Shown piece after piece: positions 38,560 to 51,100 of a stretch of DNA of 64,000 bases; the first letter of the stretch is position 1, and every line of letters begins with the position of its first letter. The notes below the pieces were generated by a model. The model had not been told where the DNA came from, searched no databases, and saw nothing but the letters and a program-made list of their open reading frames with translations. The DNA is from Himantopus leucocephalus. Lineage: Eukaryota > Chordata > Aves > Charadriiformes > Recurvirostridae. The stretch covers positions 99,943,876-100,007,875 of the forward strand of contig RSEF01000002.1 in assembly GCA_003993805.1 (NCBI GenBank), given 5' to 3'. A program made the translations under genes and the position numbers.

Positions 38560-39620
38560 TCACCTGGGGAAAGCAGGGCAAGACAGGCAGAAAACAACGC
38601 AGATCCCCAAAATGAATGAGGAAGAGGAAAATCAAGAGACGGCAGGGTGAGGAGGGAAACTTGCAAGGTGTTATCTGAGTAGGCAGAAAAATAGGGAAAA
38701 GAAAACAGAGCAGCCTAACGATACCCCTGTCACCACCAAGAATCAAGAGGGAGAACTGAAGGAAGGTAAGTGTTGGTTGTGACGGGTGGCTTGATAGCAA
38801 GGGCCTTGATGCCAAGAAAGCTGTGATCAAGCTTTGACATTGCATAAAATGTTGGCCCTCTGGAGCAAAGGTGAAGCTTACGATGATGAAAACAAATGAA
38901 AGATGGGAGAATGCCGGAGTACTGTCTCTACAAGGCAGGGAGGAGCAAACTGTGGAAAGATAAAAAACAACCAACAGCAAAGGATGACTCAGTGACCTAA
39001 GGGGAAAACTTCTGGCTGCTAGAGTTCCCATATATCAAGAATGGGGCAAGAAAAAAAATGGATATTGCAGGCAATCTGATGAATGCTGCTGGCTGTAAAA
39101 AAATGGAAAGTTTCAGCTTGATGGCGTCTTGGACTTCTTTCTATGGGAGAAGCAACTCTTTGGAGTAGATTGTCAGCAGTTCAGCGTAGAGCACTCACCT
39201 ACCAGGTTCAAAACTGGCAAGCTGAAGAGAGGGGAAGCAGCAACAGCAGAGACCTTTTTCTGAGCACAACTTATCTAGCCTGCACTTCCAGAAAACAAAA
39301 TAAAACAGAAGATGGAGCTGTTCTGCCAAAGAAGATGAATGAGCGTATTGATACCATAGAGTGATAAATACAAGATAGACAAGGGCTGACAGTTTTGCAA
39401 GGTCATGCGATCCAGTGAGCATGGTGCAATCCCAGGCAACTTTAGAAGCCCCCAAGTTTGGAAACACTGGGTCCTACAGAAGGACAACACTGTGGAAATG
39501 TACAGAGCAGCGGGGAGAAAGGGGCTAGTAGGAGGAAGAGGAGGGAGAAAAAATGAAGAAAAATGTCCAATGCGATTTCCTGAAGGAAAGGTCAAAAATC
39601 TGAGGACATTGTTCCATGTT
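38560..39620 (+). other. Purine-rich strand-asymmetric stretch
   Basis: The plus strand is visibly G+A-rich over about 1 kb, so the minus strand stays open for 167 codons (39031-38528) as a Leu/Phe/Ser/Pro-rich peptide. That open frame is explained by composition and has no recognisable domain. It is not called as a gene. Confidence 0.5.
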
Positions 39621-41257
39621 CTGATCTGAAAGCGGTGAAAGGAGTGGAAACCAAAAAATAATGTAGAGTTGTAGAGCTGTATTGACAGCTAATTAATGCG
39701 GGGGAAAAAATTCCACAAAAGGGATGATACGTTGGGCTGAATGGAATGTGGGACTGTCTCAGACAGTGCTGCTGAGCCCCTCACAGCTGCACTGTCTCTC
39801 CCCAGAACACTAAAAAGCTGAGATCTCTTTTGAGCCTCCAGTTCTGATACAAGCAATGCTATCTGCATTTGCAAACCCCTTGGCTTGAAAATCAAATCTG
39901 GAATATTGTAAAGAAGAGAAAAGCTGCCTGACACTTTAAAGTCTATAGAAGCACCATGAAACCAGCCGTTCCCTTTTCCCCAGAAATAACAGAACATTTA
40001 TTCATTGCAGAATAGTTCAGAGGGATGGAAATTTCAGGACTGTCATAAAACTGTACTTTTTAAATCCATGGGATTACATTCTCCAGAGTGTTTCTGTACC
40101 TCTTCCCTCAAAAGCACAACCTTCTTTCTTCAGAAAATAATTAGCAAAATTACCTGCCAAGCTAAGCTCTGTAACAAACTGATGCATGGTCAAACTGTAC
40201 GTACCCCAGCCACCCCAGGGACCTGCCTGCGTCAGGCAACAGCACAGGCAAGAGATGAGCAGTGGAGGGATGCTGTTTCTTATCTGAGCACCTTGCCTGG
40301 GTTTATCTGAGGTGTAAGAAGGGGACAGTACTGTCTTTTTCAGACTCAGTATGATGCAGGCCTATCAGTTTCAAGCCCTTCTACGAGGAGTACCTGTGAG
40401 ACCACTTCTCTCCAGTGATGCCCAGGGGATAAACTGTTTCTTAAAACGGGCAGATGAAAATACCCGAATCTTGCTTGCAGGTTCAGAGATGCTGCTTTTT
40501 GAATACAAGTCTCACTTTTGGTAACTGTTAGTTGAAAGGAAGTGAAAACAGGGTCTTTCTTCCTGGATCTTCTAGCTGCAGGAAGGATCAGCTATGCGTG
40601 TTACCCTGAATGCTAAGAAAACAAAACAAAACAACTAGGAAACACTCAGTATGAGCAATTCTGCTTAACAAACCTACAGCCGTGAACTGAAATGGTCTGT
40701 TTCCTCTTGCTGCTTTACAGAGAGCACTGAGTGACAATTAGGACAGGGCTCATTAGATGTACGCTGAAATTAAACAATATACAACATAAAGAACCGTTAT
40801 TATACATTGCTGAAAGATATGAAAGGGATGTTTGCACTCTGAAATGCCACAACATACAGGTTGCACAAACACTTTGGGAAAGAAATCGGCACCAAAATGC
40901 ACCCTCTGAATAAAAGATGCATGGTGCTCAGTCCTGTTGCAGAGGCTACCAGAACGCCAGATGAAATTATGCTAGCAATAATGCAAAGTTTTTCTTCCCA
41001 ACTTAGCGGTTTTCTCAGTCTGCTTCTTCTTAAGAGATGCTTTGAAATCTGACTGCCCTTTGAAGTTTCTCGAGTACAGCATGACATTTATTTAAGGTAC
41101 AACCCGCACTGTTTGCTTTCCAGATCCCGTCCCCTCTTTCTTTCAGAACCACTTCTCCCCTTTTCCCAGCGAGCCTCGTCCATTTTTCCAGGGCGCGCGC
41201 GTTAGAGGGGCATCAAAGAGATGCCACCGCCCGGCAGCCCTCCTCTCCCCGCCGCCC

Positions 41258-41264
41258 TCGCGTG
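41258..41264 (+). promoter_or_regulatory. XRE core 1 (TCGCGTG)
   Basis: An exact match to the AHR-ARNT core TNGCGTG inside the CpG island. Confidence 0.5.
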
Positions 41265-41394
41265 GAGCTGGCGGGGGCCACCAAACCCCCTGGAGACCCC
41301 GGCCCGGAGGAGCCCCTTTTGAAGGGGAGGCGAGGGGGAGGAGAAGTCCCTGCTGCGGAGGAGGCAGACTGCTGACTAACCCCAGCCCCGCTGT

Positions 41395-41401
41395 CACGCA
41401 A
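41395..41401 (-). promoter_or_regulatory. XRE core 2 (TTGCGTG on minus)
   Basis: The plus strand reads CACGCAA, which on the minus strand is TTGCGTGACA, close to the extended XRE consensus (TTGCGTGAGA). Confidence 0.55.
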
Positions 41402-41461
41402 GCCTCGCCGCCTGTCAATCTCCCGGCGGCTCTGACAGGGGCCTGGCGCCCGTTCAAACCC

Positions 41462-41468
41462 TTGCGTG
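41462..41468 (+). promoter_or_regulatory. XRE core 3 (TTGCGTG)
   Basis: An exact XRE core at the edge of the CpG island, 61 bases past core 2. Confidence 0.55.
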
Positions 41469-41675
41469 CGAGCAGACGAGCCGCATTACCCTATGAAGTA
41501 TTTCATAATAACAACAGCTGTTAAATATTGATGACTCCTGGCAAGCGCTGAATGCTTTTCGAGAAGGTTAAGCCTTCGTGTAATGGAACCTAATTCCTCA
41601 TTATATACTGTATCAGATATCTGGAAGTCGCCTAAAAAAAGCAAAGGGGCTTAAAGGAAAGGATCAGAAAGTAAC

Positions 41676-41682
41676 TCGCGTG
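41676..41682 (+). promoter_or_regulatory. XRE core 4 (TCGCGTG)
   Basis: An exact XRE core 208 bases beyond core 3, in the flank of the CpG island. Confidence 0.45.
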
Positions 41683-44459
41683 CAGCAGGGAGAGGGGAGA
41701 AAACCCGCAGTGTGAGAGGTGAGGAGTGTTTCCCCAAAGTCAAATCCTTTTGCAAACGGTAAAAAATGCTGCCGGAGCAATTATCAAAACGATTGGTTTC
41801 GCTATATTCCACTGGACAACCGATTTTGTGTTTTCAGAAATTATTGCAGATGGGAGAGACTTTCTAAAACAGCGATCCGGCTGCCACTGCTGTCTGTGTG
41901 TCTAAGAGTACACATGGAAATTATTTCTACAGAAAAAAACAGAAAAGATGGAGAAAGCTCGCATTCCTATAGTTTTTCTACATCAGCCCTGAGAGATCTG
42001 GCTCATTAGAAAATTTATTGGTAATCGGACAAGATAATAAGGATGAGATCTCAGAGAGGGTTTCCAGCAGGCCAGAAAGGGAGAAGGGCGAGCCTCTTGC
42101 CTTGGGCAAGTCCTGATACGCTGTCCTCCCGTTCCCAGAACAAATCCCCCCTCTTCCTCACGCCGCCCTCTAAAATCCATCAGTCCTATCTTCTCCCTCT
42201 TGACCTAACAGTTGAGCAAGGTTGTGTCAGGAAGGGAATCAGTTCAGGGTAGGAGGTCATGATGGACAGACCGAGTCTTTGGGACAGAGCTGGTGCGACG
42301 CCAGGGCAGCCAGTACCGGGGAGTCCAGCAAAAAGGCAGCATCAGAGTCAGGGTGCGGGTGAAAGAGAAGAAGCACAAACTGAGGAGTTCTTGGGTTGGT
42401 GACAAAATCAGGGTATTTTTGTCTTGCCTGTGAGAAAGAGGCCTGTGTGCCTTTAGGGAATACAATTTAGATGAGGCAAGCTGAGAAGCTGAAAGCAATT
42501 ACCTGCTCATGTTCAGTTGTGCTACGGTGCAAGGAGTTCTGCGAAGCTTTAGGAAAGAATCTTACCTGTGGGGAACCCAGGCCTGTTTACTGAGTCGGGA
42601 CAAGGAATCATGGAAACTTAGGAAGCTACCCCACCCTGACCAAAAAAGAGATGACTTCAGCTAGTCAGGTTGCTCAGGGCTTTCGTTGAGTATTCCCAGT
42701 AATGCACATTTCACGCTCGCTCCAGGAAAACTTTCATTGTTTAATTACAAACAGGATTAATTGTATAAGGTAAGAGCTGCTTAGGGATTTAGGTGAGTGG
42801 GCCTTAGGATAAGTTCTGGATGGACACGTCCTGTTTCCACAATTCTTGGTCTCTAAAACGTGTAGAATAATGTAAGAAATACTGAGAATGGTTAAATGGC
42901 TGTCATGAAAAGTGCGTGTATATGGAGAATGTGTGAATTAAGTTGTTAGCTATTCTTACAAGGTTTTTGATGGTTTATTCTATCTGTATCTCACACAACT
43001 GGCTCACGAGAAACCACACTTGTATGTCATGGTTTTATGTAGCCTGGGACTGCAACATCTCCCTTATCCCATAAATTCTGAGGGATCACAGATCCAAAGA
43101 AAAGCTGTGCCTCGATGCAAAACTGAATTGTGTGCTAACTACGGAAGCAAGAGACTCAAAAGAACTTGTCTAGAAAGTACATTTCCTCTCTGCAGCTTAC
43201 TGTTGCAACTTTGCTCTCTTCATATTACTCAGCAGATGATCTCCCCAACAGACAACCCCACATAGTGCATTGGCAAAGAAGGTATTTTAGAGATCTGTTT
43301 GCACCACTGTCAGTAAATATTTGAGTTATCAGCTGGTCTGGTAGACTATATTGGCTATAAGACTGCCAAAGACATACAGTCCTCCTAAATTATCCCAAGA
43401 TAAAAAACTTATTCCAAGTAATTGTCTTCCATTTCATATTCATAATTCCATTTGGTTACCTACTACTTTAAATATGGTGATTTCATGATGGGATCCTATT
43501 GATTTATAGGTTCAGTCCTGGGGCCTTATTTTAATCCCTGTATTATTCCATTCTTAGTTTAAGCTGTAATACATTAGCTTGTCTGAGTGTGTATTTGCTT
43601 ACACACCCTTTTGAATAAATACATAAAAGATAAATACAAACTGGTTATTCTGTCAAACTACAAGATGGATCGCAACCCTGAGTTACCGGCAACCTCAAGT
43701 AAGAAATCTGCAAACCACTTAGTCCACTTTCAAATCAATACCCACATCCCTCATAAAAATTAAGATGATTCCAACAAATTCCTTGCCCCTTAAGTCATGA
43801 GCTTGTAAATTACATGGCCATTAATCAGAATCAAGATCTACGGCATAAGGTTACTGTAGAAAAAAATAAATTTAAGAGAACTATTCTGTATTTAGAAAAC
43901 TTGCTTAACATTGGTTAGTTCCAGAGTTAGGGACCTCAGAATGTACAATCAATGTAGCTTTATGTTTGTTTTACTCTAGTTTCCATTTTCCTCTGTACTA
44001 TACTCTGAAACACTGCATGTTAAGCCAATGTAGAGAGATTCAGAGTTCACCGAACTAATCCACATTAGCCTTAAGTGTACTGAAGCGTGTTCTGACCTGC
44101 CACATCCTGATTGCTTGAGTGGGATCTCAGAAAATCCCACCAATAGTGATATACATACATATTCAGAGGAATAGCACATCAGAACACATTGATTCTAGGA
44201 TCTACGGAGCAGACGGCCTATCAAAACTACTTGCAGAGTTTTCCAGTTCTTCCAAGTGTTCTTCATGATGGCTTGTTGGCTGAATAGCTGTTCATCTTTT
44301 CCCTTGTCCAGATATTTTAAAAAATCCATACAGGGAAAAATAGAATTTAGGTTCTCTCTGTCTTCTGAATTCCCAGCACTTTGTCCCTCTGTGGTCCAAG
44401 AACGTAATCCTCTTGTGATATAGATCATATTATTTCATTGTCCTGAGGCCATTTGATTC

Positions 44460-44790
44460 TCCCAATGAAAATAATGCAACAATGGACATTGGGGTCCACA
44501 GGAGAGGCAGCTGCCCTTTGAAGAGAGGCTGAAATGGCTGTGACTGTTTACTGAGGAGAGAAGGATGAGGGGAGATGTAACAGAGGTTTGCAAAATTGTA
44601 AAGGCAATGGATAAACTAAATGCAGAACTGCTTTTCACCGAGCCCTGCAATATGAGGACACTGAAGTGCTCAATGACACCAGTACAAGAATGCTTTAAAG
44701 CGGATAAAAGAAAGCAATTTTGGAGAATGAGAATACCAGACTAGATGGACCACTGGTGTGACACAGTAGTGTATTTCTTATGTTGTTATA
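44460..44790 (+). mobile_element. Old CR1-type LINE 3' fragment
   Basis: The segment reads through the CR1 C-terminal region (a GAGAGGCTGAAATGGCTG-like block and a GAGGAGAGAAGGATGAGGGG-like block). It ends in a GACTAGATGGACCACTGG...TTCTTATGTTGTTATA tail typical of older CR1 subfamilies. It is strongly diverged and its frames are broken. It lies antisense to AHRR. Confidence 0.75.
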
Positions 44791-47700
44791 TTTTCACAGC
44801 AATGCCACGACCTTGTCCACGAAATTTGTTGCAGACAGAAAATAAACAACAGATGAACAAGAGCAGCATCTGTGACGCGAAACAAAGTATATCACAGAAG
44901 CGACAATAAGAAAAATCGGAACCTTATGAGAAAGCCTGTGTGTGCCTAAATTTAAGCATATGATGAAAGACCAGCTTGTGACTAATCATTGCATCCAAAC
45001 AAACAAACAAAAAAAATCTTTGATTATAAACAGCCTATTGAAATAAATTTGAGTCTGAAATATTTTTCAGAAACATAAGTAATGAGACCAAAATCCATTT
45101 TTACTGAAAAGACAGCTAAGAGAAAAGCTATGTGTGTTGATAAGTAAGCAACTATAGTCTACTGGAATTTTCCCCACTTTAAAAAAGGAGACTTTAAGAT
45201 TTGTATCTTACAGAAGAAATGCAATGAAGTCCTGATATCAGATTTATCTTGCGAATATCAGAACATGTTTAGTCTTCATTGGCTGCAGAAGATGTACACC
45301 ATTTTACCCTCTTCAATTTAGATCTACAGTTTAGAAAATTTAGGAAATCAGTCCCTGAAGAATGAAATCAAATCAAAGACCAAGCGTGAAAATAAACACA
45401 ACTAGGAAAGTGTACGAGAAAACATCTCTACCCCTTCCTGATTAGATCAACCTGACAATGACTGACTTACGTGTGATTTACATGATCTTTGCTTGCCTTT
45501 TTGGATTTGATAACCTCTTTTCCCAGCCTGTTTTTCAAATAGACTATCTCCTGAGCTTCCACTCCTCAATTTCTTCTGCTCCTATAACATTCTTGTCCCT
45601 TTACAATTTAATTTGCACCACTCCGCATGAAAAGGCACAGGCTAAATTCATACCTGCTAGCTCCAAGAGGGAATTTAAGTCAGTATCTCTTAGAAGAGCA
45701 TTGAAAGAGCATGTGTCAGTAGGCCAGTATATCACCCAAGAGACTGTTTAAAAATAGCCAAAGCACACGATCTGGAGAGGATAAAGGAAACCTTTAAGAT
45801 GAAATAAACATTGCATCTGAAATATTCACGCTGAGACCTTAGTGCACAGGATGTGCATATGTTACCCAGAAAACCAAATCTGGCTTCATCAGTTTCAGAG
45901 TTAGAAATATCGTAAGAGCAATTCCTTAATATCTGCTTTATATAGCAGCCATACTGTATCCGCTGTTAAAGGCAAAAACACAGCCACATTTGCTTTCCAG
46001 TGTACTTTAAACAAGCAAACACACTTGACGGGATAAATGCAAGAATCTCCACCTTTGAGTCAGATGGGTATCACAGCACACTGCTGCACAATCACCAATA
46101 AACACACACCCCCCACAGAACACGGCACTCTCTTTCTAAGGCAGAAGTGCTTTGCTTTGGTCTTTTCTGCTGTCTGGGGAGACTTCCATGATGAGATTGA
46201 CTGTATGAAGAGCTGCCTTGAGAGGTTAAATGAACCTAACGAGCTGTGGGAAAAATATGCCTGAGAGGAGGTCCTTGAGCTTTGGCTTTTCTACTTCAGG
46301 AAGTTAAAGAACGTGCCGAAACAAGATACAGGCAAATGAAACATCAGGAACAGTATTTAAAAGTTTAAAAAAAAATCAGAATCAATTTTCAGGATAATTT
46401 TAAAACACTGAACTATATTCCAGACCTTTTTAGAATGCTGAAGAAAACCAGTAACATGAAAACCTTACCTAAAAGCTTAGAATGAAGTACAACAACAGAA
46501 GCCAACAAGAGAAGTCAAAAGTTGAACTACCAGAACCCTAAATTGATAAAGTTACTATCCCTAGATATGTTTAATGTGTTTTCACACACATTAATTTTTT
46601 AACGATGCATTTAAAGACTAGTCCTGAAAAGCTATCCAAACAGATGGACCGTACTCCCAACTGGAATCCCTTGTAAGTCAGAAGGCCTTCAGGGAAGACA
46701 TTATGGTTTGTCCAAAAATAAATTGCTTTGCAGAACAGGAACCTTCTGCAGAATTAGAACATGCATGCACATGATGTGTTCAATTACTACAACAACCTTC
46801 ATTTTTCACTTCCTCACAACCGTTTTGCTTTGCCTTTTTTCACAGCCAGGTTCCACACTCAGAAAAAGATCCCAAGCAGATCCTGAAGACCGTAAGCAGG
46901 CCAGTAGTGAGCTTCCACGTTCTCTCTCCCTTAGCACTAGAGAAATTGAATTTTTAAAAAATGCCACAGTCCCTAGGTCAATGACCAGAATTAGAACCTT
47001 CAGAATTTCTAAGCATAATGAAAAATGCTATCTTTAGAAAACGCAGGAAGGGCAATATTTGAAAGCCCTAAGAATGTAAATTGTGGCCTTGCTTTGATTT
47101 GCTTTTCAATTTTTAAAAACAGAAACTACTTAGATACAGTGATAAAATTAAAAGGCAGCTACACAGTTCTTATCAGACTTGTCCCATGTGAAGACAAGGA
47201 ATGACCAAACAACGTTCTGTATTTCAGAAACAAACTTCTAGCTAATAAAATATAACCTTTTCTCCAGTTTCAACTCTTCTGCGTATGTGTCATTGACTTG
47301 AACAGGCAAGTCTGACTCCTGGGAAGGTGCCTGCTACCTTGACTCATAGCAAGCTACCAAAGAAATAAGGAGTATTCTGTATGGGATAAGGACAGGGAAC
47401 TTGTCTCCCGCTCATGAAACGTACAGGATTGTAGCCTCAACTTTCAAGGTAATTAGAATTAATTGCAGCTTTCCCCAAGTGATCAGTACTAGGTGAGGAG
47501 TATGTACAAAGAGAATGATGGTAAATAAAATACTTCTTGTGCTTCTTATTCTGTGAAGGTCTTCAGGATGAAAACTGGTGATTTCTTACCTACTGACTGA
47601 TCAGATCTGTTTTACACTCATTATGTGACATAAACATCGGTTTATATTGTTTTTTCATCAGTTATAATGTGATCTTCATTGGATATACTCTGCGACATGC

Positions 47701-48103
47701 TGCCAGAGTCAGTCCAATAACCACTGAAACAAAACTTATTAGCACTATGCTAAGGAAAATATGAATAGGTTTAAGGCAGAAAACAAGCATTGCAAATTAC
47801 AAAAAGCAAAAGCAAAGATACTTTTGCACATACTCTTAAAAAATGTGCAAGTTACCTGGAGAAAATGTATATTCTCGACCCTACTTTGTTTTAAGCCGAG
47901 CATTTTTCAGAGGAATCTTTAAAGACTTAGTCTATGAATGCTGCATTCGAAAGAGGAACATTTTTTCTCCTGCCGGGGCAGATTTGCAGGGAGGAGGCTC
48001 ATTTCTGCCTTGCTGGTCTGGCAGGCAGCAGAGCTCTATTCCTCTGATCAAGAGATCACTTTCATAACCACTTTTCTGAGGTCACAAATGAGTCTGCTGC
48101 AGT

Positions 48104-48110
48104 CACGCAA
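48104..48110 (-). promoter_or_regulatory. Isolated XRE core
   Basis: The plus strand reads CACGCAA, so the minus strand reads TTGCGTGAC. It is a single site in AHRR 5' intronic DNA; function unknown. Confidence 0.3.
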
Positions 48111-51100
48111 CCCCTCGCCTACCAGAGCTTACTATAACAATACAGGTTCACGGAAACCGTTTAAAGAGGCAGCCCATCCTTTCGACCCACGCAGATACAA
48201 GGCACACGCATGTTAATGCACGGGCTTCCCCCAAACATGTCATGGGACTATTTTATTTTCAGTTGGAGCAGGGAAGAAGTGTATAACTTGGGAGTTTTAT
48301 CTGAATGGAGTCGTGCTGCCTGAGTAGAATCAAATAAAAAGCTAAGATAAATAGCTCTACAATTCTTTTAAACTACACTGGCACCTTTTTCAAATATTTA
48401 TGCAGCTCATTCCTTTTTATTATCTTAAAGGTCCACGTCTGCCAACCATGTGCTACTGTGAATTATGCTAATTAAGATATTTAAAAGCCATGGTAAACAG
48501 TCAAACAAACATTAGATTCAATAAACAACAGATAGGATTGCTCTGAATTAAACACTGCCCTGCTGCAGTGTTAGAAACACCAATAGTACATAAATGGTAG
48601 ATCAGGAAATGCACGTACTATCAAAAATTTGTCCTGAAGAAATACTATGGAAATATGAGTAGTAGCTGGAGCTTGTTTCTAGGACAGAAAAGCCTGTTTT
48701 ATATTTTAGTGTCCCACAAATGAGCCACATACTAATCTGTTGTATGGATGTGCCTTGTAGGTGGTGGTTGGAATGGCCTTTGGGTGATGGGGGGCAGGTG
48801 GGAATTTAAGGAAAAAAGTTAAAAATATTTTTCCTCTAATGATAAGTCAATTCTACCCAATGAAGCTGGGGTTTGGCCTATTTTCACAAGCAGTTAGCGC
48901 TAAGAAAGCAACCGTTGTTGTTCCATCATGAATTATTTGAACTAATTACCTGAAATAAAGTTTCCAAAAGCTGTTAAATTACTTTGGAGCCTACAGTTTA
49001 AAAAATTAAGTTGGATGTATTTCTCATTGACATTTTATGAGGATTAGTATACAGACACATTTCATTTAAAGGCAGAACAAACAGGCTTGCCCAAACCAGC
49101 TTTATAATCCAGCTTAAATAAGTAACAATAGCAATGAGGGCACAGCATTAAGCCTGTTGAGGACTCGCAGTGTGGGCCGAGATGACTCGTTTGCACACTG
49201 TCCCACAAGTTCATTGTTATTATTAGCCACGCTAGCCAGGTGAAAGCTTGTTCAGGTGTGCCCACCCAGGCTACAGATAGCTTCAGGGGCTCTGGAAATG
49301 CATTCACAGGCTGTGAAGTGCCCTTGGCTTCATCCAAAGGGATATTCAGGCTCGACCTTGATGTGTACCGTCACCCAGCTCAAGCTGTGGGAGATGTCAG
49401 CTTCCATCTGCACTGCAGTTTGCCATTTACACAAAAGATGACCTCCTGGTCTAGCTTTGATATGAAACTGATGACACCCCAAAATCAGCCTCGTCTCTGC
49501 TCCAAGTCTTGCCTACGTTTATGGAGAGGAATTAGGCTCGAAACTGGACAAGGGATTGTGAGGTTACTGCTGGTGGACCTTGCTGTCAGAGCCTGGTACA
49601 CTTACATCATGGATGGAAAGTCAGGGCAGTGAGGCAGGTTCAACCTCACATGCCGGATATCATCAGTTTCTCAGCTTGGACAGAGCGCTGGTGGAGGTGA
49701 TGAGACAGAGATGCTGATCTGTAAAGGGAGGGTGTTGACAGCCTCCAGAGTGACCTTGAGGGTAACGGGTAACAGTAGCAGTGCAGACAAGGCTGCAGGC
49801 ATTTTTGAAGATAGGCCATAGTGTCAAAGACTTCTGAAAACTTCTGAAGATGTTGCCCTGAGTCTTATGTTACTGATTTGTGCCCATTCACTTATGCCTA
49901 CAACAACTTCCCATGGAAATGAAAAAGATACAAGGCCAACTCCTGCTTAAACAAAAAGATGTGACTTTGTCCCTGTTTATGAACTTTGGCTAGACCACTA
50001 GAAGTTTATCTAAAGTGAAAGAGCATCAAATACTAATGCAAGTATTTAATTAACACGGCAATTTTTCCTTTCTAGTTATGGAAAGAGATACATGAGAATA
50101 CTGTTGTGCTACTTTACCTTTACAAACAAATTATACTGTTCCTCTGGAGGCAGTTGGCGAAAAAATCATTGGTAACAGCAGGAATGAGTTTACATATGGA
50201 TATTTCAGGGTAAACAGCTGCCTAGAATACTTGCTGCTCAGCTCTGTTCTGCACGGCAGTCTGGGCACAGAGCTGGTAACTAAAAAATCTTGCCTGACTG
50301 AGAGTCCTTTTTATATTCCTTATTATATGAAAATAAAATATTTGCAATCTTTTTTCAAGAATATGATCTCTTCTACTCAGAGACAGTGTGGTCAGTCGCT
50401 CCATTTTCTAAGGAGATGCAAGCAGGCATCTAATACATGTGCATAAGTGGCATTGGATCTGCAATTCTAGAGAAAGAATCAGTCAGTAATTTAGTATAGT
50501 GAAATCAGGATGAACAACGACCTCTGATATGCCAGTTTCCAAATAATTACTGCAAGCTTTCCTCATTCCCTCCACAGCTCTGAAAACTTGCACTTGACTG
50601 TCAAAGATCTGTACCCCACCTATATATATAAGAGAACATGCAGACAGTAATTCAGATTAGCTGCAAACCTGCCTTTACACTATTTTTTTAGTCTTTTTGT
50701 GAAGTTTATTTAATTTGAAGATTACCCAGACAAATGTAATCCAGCTTACTTACACTCCAACTCATAATCCAAAAATAAAACTATTTCAGATTAGTGTAAT
50801 ATAAATTGTGATTTAATAAATGAATTGACTTTAAATAGCTGCTAAGAGGTATTCTTTCATTAGAAATAAGTTTAAGTACTGTGAGAAATTACAGTGATTA
50901 CAATCAAGCTTTAAGGATTCTTGAGTAACTCAGTTACAAAAATTATAGCGAGCATGCTCAAAAAAACCCCTTCTACTCTCACCCTCTTCCTGCTGCCCCA
51001 ACATACTGTACATAGTTGATGTTCAGCTGCCTTTCTACCATGGCCCAGTGCTTTCCAGCCAGTTTTTGTCTGGAAGTGGAGGAAAAAATTGTTTTGTTGC

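Larger units (their letters stand above)
41150..41470. promoter_or_regulatory. CpG island inside the AHRR 5' region
   Basis: About 320 bases are GC- and CpG-rich within otherwise AT-rich intronic DNA. An AT-rich flank follows at 41480-41640 that includes a CAGCTG E-box. The island has three exact XRE cores and a fourth lies 210 bases beyond. It could be an alternative AHRR promoter or an intronic enhancer. No strong GT donor was found on the minus strand within it, which argues mildly against a simple first exon here. Confidence 0.65.

Noticed and set aside
38528..39031. 167-codon minus-strand open frame
   Set aside because: It lies in a purine-rich stretch, which removes stop codons on the other strand. 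The peptide is Leu/Phe/Ser/Pro-rich with no domain.
42500..42592. Possible 5' non-coding AHRR exon with CAG|GTAAGA donor on the minus strand
   Set aside because: The donor match alone is common by chance. There is no defined start or acceptor and no coding content.
44195..44428. Minus-strand frame with FLKYLDKGKDEQ, briefly compared with the bHLH KLDKLSVL motif
   Set aside because: Only the LDK triplet matches; the flanking basic region and second helix are absent.
47640..47735. Exon-like minus-strand segment after a TTTGTTTCAG acceptor
   Set aside because: It encodes only about 25 residues before a stop, matches nothing in AHRR and has no donor.
49240..49632. 130-codon plus-strand open frame
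   Set aside because: No family resemblance and no splice or promoter context; overlapping frames are also open there.
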